Program-made: the position numbers and the translations under genes
Assembly: GCF_030345095.1 (NCBI RefSeq)
Contig: NZ_CP128360.1
Span: forward strand, 5,084,001 to 5,148,000
DNA: 64,000 bases
From: Solwaraspora sp. WMMA2056
GTDB lineage: Bacteria > Actinomycetota > Actinomycetes > Mycobacteriales > Micromonosporaceae
Direction: 5' to 3'
Shown here: positions 57,415-64,000 of the stretch, piece after piece
How the letters are laid out: each line of letters starts with the position of its first letter
Position numbering within the stretch: position 1 is the stretch's first letter
Notes under the pieces: generated by a model
Databases searched by the model: none
What the model saw: only the letters and a program-made list of their open reading frames with translations
What the model was told of the DNA's origin: nothing

Positions 57415-58286
57415 GTCAGCGCCCGGGAACGGAGGACGAACATGCCCTGTGGACGGAACTGGAGGAAGGCCACGATCACCGCGAAGACCACCACCTTGGC
57501 GAGGCTGGCATCGGTCCAGAACTCGACATAGCTGTTGATGACGCCGAGGGCGATCGCGGCGATGACCGCGCCGCGCAGCTGCCCGAGTCCCCCGGCCACG
57601 ACGACGAGGAAGGCGTCCACGATGTAGTAGGTGCCCAGCGACGGACCGACCGGGCCGATCAGGGTCAAGGCCACCCCGGCGACGCCGGCCAGGCCGGAGC
57701 CGATGAAGAAGGTGAGCTGGTCGACCCGGTGGGTGGCCACGCCGGTCACCGCCGCGAGTTGGCGGTTCTGCATCACCGCCCGCATCCGTCGGCCGTACGA
57801 GAGTTTGCTCAGGTAGAGCGAGATCGCCACCACGCAGGCGACCGCGAGGACCATGATGAAGATCCGGTTGTACGGCAGCCGTACGCCGGCCACGTCGATC
57901 CCGCCGGTGAGCCAGCCGGGCGCGGTGACCTGAACGTTCGGCGCGCCGAAGATGTCGCGGGCGAGCTGCTGCAGGATCAGGCTGACGCCGAAGGTGAGCA
58001 GCAGGGTGTCCAGGGGCCGGCCGTAGAAGCGCCGGATCACCAGGCGTTCCAGGATAAGGCCCATGGTGCCGGCGATGAGGAACGCGACCGGCAGGGCGGC
58101 CGGGACGGCCTGCGCCCCGACCAGCCCCTGCATCATGTACGCGGTGTAGGCGCCCGCCAGGATGAACTCCCCGTGGGCCATGTTGATGACGCCCATCTGA
58201 CCGAAGGTGAACGTCAGGCCCAGCGCGATCAGGAGCAGCACCGCTCCGATGCTCGCGCCGATGACCAGTTGGTTGAGTACCGCCAT
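57411..58286 (-). CDS. urtB: Urea ABC transporter permease UrtB
   Basis: A 291-residue LivH-type permease: MAVLNQLVIGASIGAVLLLI, GQMGVINMAHGEFILAGAYT, and RRMRAVMQNRQLAAVTGV. The NMAHGE motif is characteristic of UrtB. I chose ATG 58286, eight bases after GGAGG; GTG 58295 in frame is another option. It forms a heterodimer with UrtC. Confidence 0.92.
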   Translation of the reverse strand: MAVLNQLVIGASIGAVLLLIALGLTFTFGQMGVINMAHGEFILAGAYTAYMMQGLVGAQAVPAALPVAFLIAGTMGLILERLVIRRFYGRPLDTLLLTFGVSLILQQLARDIFGAPNVQVTAPGWLTGGIDVAGVRLPYNRIFIMVLAVACVVAISLYLSKLSYGRRMRAVMQNRQLAAVTGVATHRVDQLTFFIGSGLAGVAGVALTLIGPVGPSLGTYYIVDAFLVVVAGGLGQLRGAVIAAIALGVINSYVEFWTDASLAKVVVFAVIVAFLQFRPQGMFVLRSRALT

Positions 58287-58319
58287 GGCGGGCACCTCCC
58301 TCCGCTTGCTACCGACCGG

Positions 58320-59543
58320 TCAGGACAGGCCCTCGGCCCAGTCGTAGCCGGTCAGGTACGGATCCGGCTTGATGGGTTCACCGGAGTTCCACACCTCCTG
58401 GATCTGGCCGTCGGGCTGCACCACGCCGATCCGGGCCGTCTTGTAGACGTGCTGGTTGTCGCCGTCGATGGTGACCTTGCCTTCGGGGGCGTCGATGCTG
58501 ATCCCGCCGGCGGCTTCCTTGACGGCTTCGACCTCGGTGGTACCGGCGGCCTCGACGGCGGCGGCCCACAGGTAGACGGCGTTGTAGCCGGCCTCCATCG
58601 GGTCGGAGGTGACCTTCTCGGCGCCGTACTTGGCCTTGAACGCCTCGACGAAGGCGGTGTTCCGTTCGCCTTCGGTGGTCTGGTAGTAGTTCCAGGCCAC
58701 CAGGTGTCCGGCGACGTTCTCCGGGCCGATGCCGACGACCTCCTCCTCGGCGACGCTGACCGAGACGGTCGGCATCGCGTCGGCGGTGATGCCGGCGCTG
58801 GTCAGCTGCTTGAAGAAGGCGACGTTGCTGTCGCCGTTGAGGGTGTTGAAGACCGCGTCGGGCTTGGCCTGCTGGAGTTTGTTGACCACGGTGCTGTATT
58901 CGGTGTGGCCCAGCGGGGTGTACTCCTCGCCGACGACCTGCATCCCGTTGGCCTCGGCGTACGCCTTGATGATCTTGTTCGCGGTGCGCGGGAAGACGTA
59001 GTCGCTGCCGACCAGGAAGATCGTCTGGTGGCCCTGCTCCTTGAGGTAGTCCAGGCCGGGCACGATCTGCTGGTTGGTGGTCGCTCCGGTGTAGAAGATG
59101 TACGGCGAGCTCTCCAGCCCTTCGTACTGCACCGGGTACCACAGCAGCGCCTTGTTGCGCTCGAAGACCGGCAGCATCGCCTTGCGCGAGGCCGACGTCC
59201 AGCCACCGAAGACGGTGGCGACCTTGTCCTGGGATATGAGTTTCTGCGCCTTCTCCGCGAACGTGGGCCAGTCCGAGGCACCGTCCTCGACGACGGGTTC
59301 GATCTGCTTGCCCAGTACGCCGCCGGCGGCGTTGATCTCCTCGATCGCGAGCAACTCTGCATCGCGTACGGTGACCTCGCTGATGGCCATGGTGCCGCTC
59401 AGCGAGTGCAGGATGCCGACCTTGATGGTGTCGGAGTCAGCGCCGCTGCCCGAGGACGTGGGGTCCTCGGCACAGGCGGTCGCGGCGACCAATGTCGACA
59501 ATATACAGAGTGCGGCGAGGCCGCCCCGGAAGCGTCGTGGCAT
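58320..59543 (-). CDS. urtA: Urea ABC transporter substrate-binding lipoprotein UrtA
   Basis: A 407-residue type I binding protein. The signal peptide ends in a lipobox VAATAC. The UrtA-specific segments are [43 protein letters not shown] and [18 protein letters not shown], which separate UrtA from leucine/isoleucine binders. First gene of urtABCDE; a candidate GlnR box lies 75 bases upstream. It is not a free-standing amide binder, as the full set of five urt genes follows. Confidence 0.94.
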   Translation of the reverse strand: MPRRFRGGLAALCILSTLVAATACAEDPTSSGSGADSDTIKVGILHSLSGTMAISEVTVRDAELLAIEEINAAGGVLGKQIEPVVEDGASDWPTFAEKAQKLISQDKVATVFGGWTSASRKAMLPVFERNKALLWYPVQYEGLESSPYIFYTGATTNQQIVPGLDYLKEQGHQTIFLVGSDYVFPRTANKIIKAYAEANGMQVVGEEYTPLGHTEYSTVVNKLQQAKPDAVFNTLNGDSNVAFFKQLTSAGITADAMPTVSVSVAEEEVVGIGPENVAGHLVAWNYYQTTEGERNTAFVEAFKAKYGAEKVTSDPMEAGYNAVYLWAAAVEAAGTTEVEAVKEAAGGISIDAPEGKVTIDGDNQHVYKTARIGVVQPDGQIQEVWNSGEPIKPDPYLTGYDWAEGLS

Positions 59544-59618
59544 CCAACTCCCCTTCAGCCGAAGTTGTGGGTGCCACGAAACGTAGGGAGGCGGAGTTTC
59601 ACGAATCTCGACGTATCG

Positions 59619-59634
59619 ATTTCCAACGCGTTAA
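59619..59634 (-). promoter_or_regulatory. Candidate GlnR box upstream of urtA
   Basis: On the minus strand TTAAC (59630-59634), six bases, GAAAT (59619-59623). It matches gTnAc-n6-GaAAc except in the first and last weakly conserved positions, and mirrors the box before ureA (GTAAC-n6-GAAAT). A further GAAAC lies nearby but with a one-base wrong spacing. Confidence 0.42.
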
Positions 59635-59637
59635 GCC

Positions 59638-59671
59638 CGCCTCACCGCGAACCTGAACGTTCGGTGAGGCG
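59638..59671 (-). terminator. Hairpin terminator after the acyl-ACP desaturase gene
   Basis: CGCCTCACCG at 59638-59647 and its exact complement at 59662-59671 with 14 bases between, 69 bases past the desaturase stop. No T-run. It shields the urt operon from readthrough; it sits four bases from the candidate GlnR box. Confidence 0.65.
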
Positions 59672-59739
59672 AGCCGTACGCTGCGTGCCAGCACGCTGGG
59701 CTGTTGCCTGGTGGTCGACGGGCGGGCCGTACCCGCAGG

Positions 59740-60681
59740 TCAGCGGCCGCGGGCGCGGCGCTCCTCGCGGCGGGCCTCGAACCGCGCGGCGGCGGTCTCC
59801 AACTGGTCCATCTGCGCGGCCAGCTGCTCCCGGGCCGCCTCGCCGTCGGCGTCCAGGCCGGTGACGTTCCAGATGTCCCACTGGCGCAGCACCGGCGCGA
59901 GCACCTCGTCGCGGTGCTGGCGCAGGTCGTAGATGCCGGCCAGGGCGATCGCCACCGACTTGCGGGCGAAGCCGTCGATCCCGGCACCGGGCATCTGGAA
60001 GTCGGCGACCACGTCGGCGACCGCCCGCATCGCCTGGCTCGGCGCCAGCTCGAACGCCGCGCCGAGCAGGTTGCGGTAGAACATCATGTGCAGGTTCTCG
60101 TCGGCGGCGACCCGGGCGAGCAGCCGCTCGCAGTGCGGGTCACCGGTGGCCTTGCCGGTGTTGCGGTGCGAGATCCGGGTCGCCAGCTCCTGGAACGACA
60201 CGTACGCCAGCGAGTGCAGCACCTCGTCGCCGTGGACGTTGGCGTACCCGTTGGACATGTGCTCCATCCGGGCCCGCTCCAACGCCACCGGGTCGACGGC
60301 CCGGGTCACGGTCAGGTAGTCCCGGATGGCGATGCCGTGCCGGCCCTCCTCGGCGGTCCACCGGTGCACCCAGGTACCCCAGGCGCCGTCGCGACCGAAC
60401 AGGGAGGCGATCTCGTGGTGGTACGACGGCAGGTTGTCCTCGGTCAGCAGGTTGACGATCAGCGCGGTCCGGGCGATGTCGGGGATCTGCGAGTCCTCCG
60501 GCGACCACGCCTCGCCGCCGAGCAGTCCGTCGAAGGTGCGTCCCTCACTCCACGGCACGTACTCGTGCGGGAACCATTCCTTGGCCAGGCCGAGGTGGCG
60601 GTTGAGGTTGTCGGCGACCACCGGTTCGAGCTCGATGAGCAGCGCGGTCTGGGACATCGGGGCGGTGGCGGCGACGGTCAA
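59740..60681 (-). CDS. Acyl-ACP desaturase (diiron, stearoyl-ACP desaturase type)
   Basis: A 313-residue soluble diiron enzyme which forms a double bond in an acyl chain on ACP. Iron ligands: Glu in LLTEDNLPSYHHEI, the EExxH motif WTAEEGRHG, Glu in FQELATRISH and the second DENLH motif VAADENLHMMFY. This is the DesA1/DesA2 type of actinobacteria. The start is TTG 60681, eight bases after GGGAG; ATG 60657 lacks a ribosome site. The C-terminus is a charged helix (FEARREERRARGR). A perfect inverted repeat stands upstream. Confidence 0.9.
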   Translation of the reverse strand: MTVAATAPMSQTALLIELEPVVADNLNRHLGLAKEWFPHEYVPWSEGRTFDGLLGGEAWSPEDSQIPDIARTALIVNLLTEDNLPSYHHEIASLFGRDGAWGTWVHRWTAEEGRHGIAIRDYLTVTRAVDPVALERARMEHMSNGYANVHGDEVLHSLAYVSFQELATRISHRNTGKATGDPHCERLLARVAADENLHMMFYRNLLGAAFELAPSQAMRAVADVVADFQMPGAGIDGFARKSVAIALAGIYDLRQHRDEVLAPVLRQWDIWNVTGLDADGEAAREQLAAQMDQLETAAARFEARREERRARGR

Positions 60682-60704
60682 CGACTTTCTCCCAACACGA
60701 CAAC

Positions 60705-60739
60705 AACCTACGGCTACGTAACTTACGCAACCGTAGGTT
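60705..60739. promoter_or_regulatory. Inverted repeat at the desaturase promoter
   Basis: AACCTACGG at 60705-60713 and CCGTAGGTT at 60731-60739, perfect 9-bp arms 17 bases apart, with further TACG elements between (CTACGTAACTTACG). It lies 24 bases before the TTG start. Likely operator of a lipid-responsive TetR-type regulator not encoded here. Confidence 0.65.
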
Positions 60740-60800
60740 ATTTGCTGCCGTCGCCGCCACTTCTCCCCGACGGATCGCGGCTATCAAGGCCGATTGTCCG

Positions 60801-62162
60801 CTATGTCGCCGAACCGGAGGCCGTCGGTACCGACCCGGAGACCTCCGGTACGAGGTCGCCGGAGGCCGGCAGCCAGGCATCGGCCGCCGCCGCGACCTGC
60901 TCCCCCGACCGGATGTCCTTGACGCTGTCCGGCTCGCCGTCCACCCCGAGGAACCAGACGTACGGGACACCCCGACGCTCGGCGTACCGGATCTGCTTGC
61001 CGAACTTGGCCGCCGACGGCGACACCTCGGTGGCGATCCCCCGCCGGCGCAGCGCGTCGGCCACCCGGTTGCCGGCCGGCCGGTCGGCCTCGGATGGCAG
61101 CGCCACCAGCACACAGGTCGGCACCGGCCGGGAGATCGACAGCGCGTCGGCACCGAACAGCAGCCCCAGCAGTCGGGACACGCCGATCGAGATGCCGACC
61201 CCGGGAAAGCGGTCCGCCCCGGCCGAGGCGAGATCGTCGTAGCGGCCACCCGAGCAGATCGAGCCGAACCGCTCGTACCCCTGCAGCTGGGTCTCGTAGA
61301 CCGTGCCGGTGTAGTAGTCGAGGCCGCGGGCGATGCGCAGATCGGCGACGCACAGGCCGGGCGAGTGCGCGGCCGCGGTCTGCAGCACCGCGACCAGCTC
61401 GGCCAGCCCTTCGTCGAGCAGCGGGTGCTCGACGCCGAGCCCGCGCACCGCGTCGTCGATCGAGGCGTCCGGCGCCGAGATCTCCGCCAGCGACAGGCAG
61501 GCCTTGGCCTGGCTCTCACTGGCACCGGCCGTACTCATCAGCAGCTCGGCCACCCGCTGCGGGCCGAACCGGTCCAGCCGGTCGATCGCCCGCAGCGCGG
61601 CGTCCAGATCGGTCAACCCGATCCCCCGGTAGAAGCCTTCGCAGACCTTGCGGTTGTTGACCTGAATGCGCACCGGCGGGATCGGCAGACTCGCCAGCGC
61701 GTCACCGATGATCAACGGAAGCTCGGCCTCGTGGTGCGGGGCCAGCTCGTCGCGGTCGACGATGTCGATGTCGGCCTGCAGGAACTCGCGGTAGCGACCC
61801 TCCTGTGGCCGTTCGCCGCGCCACACCTTCTGGATCTGGTAGCGGCGGAACGGGAACTGCAGCTTGCCGGCGTTCTCCAGCACATAGCGGGCGAACGGCA
61901 CGGTCAGGTCGAAGTGCAGCCCGAGGGCGTCGTCACCGGTCTGCGCATCCGGATCGGCCTGCAGTCGACGCAGCAGGTAGACCTCCTTCGAGGTCTCCCC
62001 CTTGCGCAGCAGCTGGTCCAGCGGCTCGACCGCGCGGGTCTCCAGCGGGGCGAACCCGTACAGCTCGAAGGTACGGCGCAGCCGGTCGATCACGTACTGC
62101 TCGATCATCCGCTGCGGGGGCAGCCACTCCGGAAAGCCGGAGATCGGCCTGGGCTTGCTCAT
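60801..62162 (-). CDS. hisS: Histidyl-tRNA synthetase
   Basis: Class II synthetase of 453 residues. N-terminus KPRPISGFPEWLPPQRMIEQ, motif 2 FRRYQIQKVWRGERPQEGRYREF, the histidine A motif ARGLDYYTGTVYE and motif 3 GGRYDDL followed by GISIGVSRL. C-terminal anticodon domain present. ATG 62162 preceded by AAGGA at eight bases. The N-terminal form (SGFPEWLP) is the longer actinobacterial type. Confidence 0.95.
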   Translation of the reverse strand: MSKPRPISGFPEWLPPQRMIEQYVIDRLRRTFELYGFAPLETRAVEPLDQLLRKGETSKEVYLLRRLQADPDAQTGDDALGLHFDLTVPFARYVLENAGKLQFPFRRYQIQKVWRGERPQEGRYREFLQADIDIVDRDELAPHHEAELPLIIGDALASLPIPPVRIQVNNRKVCEGFYRGIGLTDLDAALRAIDRLDRFGPQRVAELLMSTAGASESQAKACLSLAEISAPDASIDDAVRGLGVEHPLLDEGLAELVAVLQTAAAHSPGLCVADLRIARGLDYYTGTVYETQLQGYERFGSICSGGRYDDLASAGADRFPGVGISIGVSRLLGLLFGADALSISRPVPTCVLVALPSEADRPAGNRVADALRRRGIATEVSPSAAKFGKQIRYAERRGVPYVWFLGVDGEPDSVKDIRSGEQVAAAADAWLPASGDLVPEVSGSVPTASGSAT

Positions 62163-62176
62163 CAGGTGCGTCCTTG

Positions 62177-62893
62177 TCACAGTCCGGTACGGCGGGCCGG
62201 CGCGGCGATGTCGCCGCCGGCGGCCTCGTGCAGGTAGGGGTTACTCACGCGCTCCTGACCGATGGTGGTGGCCGGGCCGTGGCCGGGCAGCACCACGGTG
62301 TCGTCGGCCAACGGCAGGATCTTGTCGCGCAGGCTGGTCATCATCGCCGGCATGCTGCCGCCGGGCAGGTCGGTGCGGCCGATCGAACCGGCGAACAGCA
62401 CGTCGCCGGAGAGGCAGACCTGCTCGGCCTCCCAGGGCGAGCCGGCGCCGGGCAGCCGGAACAGCACCGACCCACCGGTATGGCCAGGGGCGTGGTCGAC
62501 GCTGATCTCCAGACCGGCGAGCAGCAGCGTCGCGCCGTCGGTCAGTTCGGCCACGTCGTCGGGTTCGCTGTACGGCAGCCGACCGCCGAACATCGCGGTC
62601 AGATCGGCCGACAGGCCCTTGGTCGGGTCGGCGAGCATCTCCCGGTCGCCCGGGTGGACGTACGCGGTGATACCCCGTGCCCCGCAGACCGGCGCCACCG
62701 AGAAGGTGTGGTCGAGATGGCCGTGGGTGAGCAGCACGGCGGCCGGCTGCAACCGGTACTCGGCCAACGCCTGCTCCAACTGGTCCAGTACGCCGATGCC
62801 GGGGTCGACGACGACGCACTGCTCGCCCGGCCCGGTCGCCACCAGGTAACAGTTGGTGCCGAACGCCTGCGCCGGGAAACCAGTGATGAGCAC
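62177..62893 (-). CDS. MBL-fold metallo-hydrolase (glyoxalase II-like)
   Basis: A 238-residue zinc hydrolase. Metal motif LLTHGHLDHTFS, further ligands in DHAPGHTGGS, SGDVLFAGSIGRTDLPGG and LPGHGPATTIGQER. GTG 62893 with GGAGGAGG upstream. Located directly before hisS (14-base gap), a constant neighbour in actinobacteria. Thioester hydrolysis is possible; true substrate unknown. Confidence 0.9.
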   Translation of the reverse strand: MLITGFPAQAFGTNCYLVATGPGEQCVVVDPGIGVLDQLEQALAEYRLQPAAVLLTHGHLDHTFSVAPVCGARGITAYVHPGDREMLADPTKGLSADLTAMFGGRLPYSEPDDVAELTDGATLLLAGLEISVDHAPGHTGGSVLFRLPGAGSPWEAEQVCLSGDVLFAGSIGRTDLPGGSMPAMMTSLRDKILPLADDTVVLPGHGPATTIGQERVSNPYLHEAAGGDIAAPARRTGL

Positions 62894-63186
62894 GCCCCTG
62901 CCTCCTCCCGGCCTGCCCGCACGACAGGTCGGGCAGCGCCGTGGCCGAGCCTAACGGTCGGTGGCACCGGTCGTGCGGTGGCACACCTGCCGGGCCGGCG
63001 CACACCCCGGCAGACGCATCCGTCACAATGATGATCTCCGATTGGATACGGAGCGGACCTCATACAACAATTTCCCAGCGGATACCCGTACACTCTGGCG
63101 GGCATGTGGCGTGGCGCACCGCAAAGGCGCCCGGATCCGGCGCGCCCGCCACTGGACGCGGGGACGAACACGAAAGGGGAGCACGG

Positions 63187-64000
63187 GTGGCTTCCAGCAG
63201 GGACCGGCAGCGCAAGTTGGCGCGGGCGAAGCTCGACCGGCAGATGGCCCGGCGTGCCGCCAGCGCGCGGCGCAAGCGGCGGATCCGCGCCGGGTTGGGT
63301 GCCGGCCTCGCGGTGCTGGTGATCACCGCCGGTTCGGCGTGGGCCCTCGGTGCCTTCGACCGCGAGCCGGAGACCACCACGGAGGCGGGCAGCACCTGCA
63401 CCTGGACGCCGCAGGACCCGGCGGCCAACAGCAACCTGACCGACGTCGGGACGCCCGAGTCCGTCAACCCGCCGAACCGCGGCGTCCAACCGATGACGAT
63501 CACCACCAGCGTCGGTGAGCCGATCACCGTGGAGCTCAACCTGTCCGCCGCCCCCTGCGCGGCCGCCAACTTCGCCCACCTCGCCAGCCGCAACTTCTTC
63601 GACGACACCACCTGCCACGAGATCACCGACGAGGGTGCCATCCTCTGCGGCGACCCCAGCGGCACCGGGCAGGGCGGGCCGACGTACTCGTACTTCAGCG
63701 AGAACGTGCCGGTCGCACCGCAGGTCGACCCGTCGGCGGACCCGGCCGTGGACCCGGCGGACCAGCCGCCGCTCTACCCGGCCGGTACGGTGGTCGCGGT
63801 CGGCGTGCCGCAGGGCACCAACGGCAGCCAGTTCAAGATTTTCTTCAGGGACTTCACCACCGAGTTCCCCAGCTACCCGATCATCGGTAAGGTCACCGCC
63901 GGCATGGCCACGGTCGACCAGATCGGGGCGCTCCCCCGAGTGGACAACGGCAGCGGAGCGCAGGTGAAGCCGGAGACCGATGTCGTCATCCAGAGCCTGA
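63187..64000 (+). CDS. Membrane-anchored cyclophilin-type peptidyl-prolyl isomerase (3' end outside window)
   Basis: A 271-codon fragment. Cytoplasmic basic N-terminus (KLARAKLDRQMARRAASARRK), membrane helix near residues 38-56 (AGLGAGLAVLVITAGSAWAL), linker, and an outer cyclophilin domain: ITVELNLSAAPCAAANFAHL, FFDDTTCHEITDEGAILCGD, and NGSQFKIFFRDF, where most cyclophilins have GSQFFI. Start GTG 63187 with GGGGAG upstream. It is divergent from the MBL gene, as is usual for the actinobacterial ppiB-like gene. The window ends a few codons before its likely stop. Confidence 0.88.
   Translation, partial: MASSRDRQRKLARAKLDRQMARRAASARRKRRIRAGLGAGLAVLVITAGSAWALGAFDREPETTTEAGSTCTWTPQDPAANSNLTDVGTPESVNPPNRGVQPMTITTSVGEPITVELNLSAAPCAAANFAHLASRNFFDDTTCHEITDEGAILCGDPSGTGQGGPTYSYFSENVPVAPQVDPSADPAVDPADQPPLYPAGTVVAVGVPQGTNGSQFKIFFRDFTTEFPSYPIIGKVTAGMATVDQIGALPRVDNGSGAQVKPETDVVIQSL

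Overview
The window is very GC-rich DNA with GTG and TTG starts, GGAGG ribosome sites, dense 4-base ATGA/GTGA gene overlaps and actinomycete family signatures (DUF5753 HTH regulator, mycothiol-type DinB-like fold, DUF6167). I infer a filamentous actinomycete, most likely Micromonosporaceae. No tRNA, rRNA, CRISPR array, transposase or integrase was seen. No stretch over about 300 bases lacks a gene or a described element.

Backbone, 1-17.8 kb and 59.7-64 kb. The order aroB/aroK, aroC, aroE, mltG, ruvX, alaS, two small membrane proteins, rarA, aspS, then after a long interruption hisS, an MBL hydrolase and a membrane-anchored cyclophilin matches, from memory, the conserved actinobacterial order seen in Mycobacterium. 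AroK and AroB are fused here in one frame. A Bcr-type MFS gene, an 864-residue Pro/Gly-rich membrane protein and an ArsR-MFS pair are interspersed.

Accessory block, about 17.9-59.6 kb, between aspS and the desaturase/hisS. Most of it fits one theme, acquisition of nitrogen from guanidine and urea: (a) urease ureABCFGD with no ureE and a His-rich UreG, behind a candidate GlnR box; (b) a NikABCDE-like importer with NikC and NikD fused; (c) a guanidine-I (ykkC) riboswitch in front of an arginase-family enzyme resembling the nickel-dependent guanidine hydrolase, plus an SsuABC-type importer; (d) a complete urea importer urtABCDE behind a second candidate GlnR box. Read together: guanidine enters and is split to urea and ammonia; urea, made internally or imported, is split by urease; the Nik-like importer would supply nickel for both enzymes.

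Between these modules (36.8-44.2 kb) lies a compact seven-gene cluster: three SAM methyltransferases, an ATP-grasp ligase, an aberrant fold-type II PLP enzyme, a dipeptide-epimerase-like enolase superfamily protein and an MFS exporter. This looks like a small non-NRPS pathway for a modified amino acid or dipeptide, and I do not recognise it as a described system. Other accessory genes are a UvrA-like/VOC/AraC group, a TetR-controlled short-chain dehydrogenase with two clear operators, an ABC-2 exporter facing a two-component system, and an HxlR-thioesterase pair sharing an operator.
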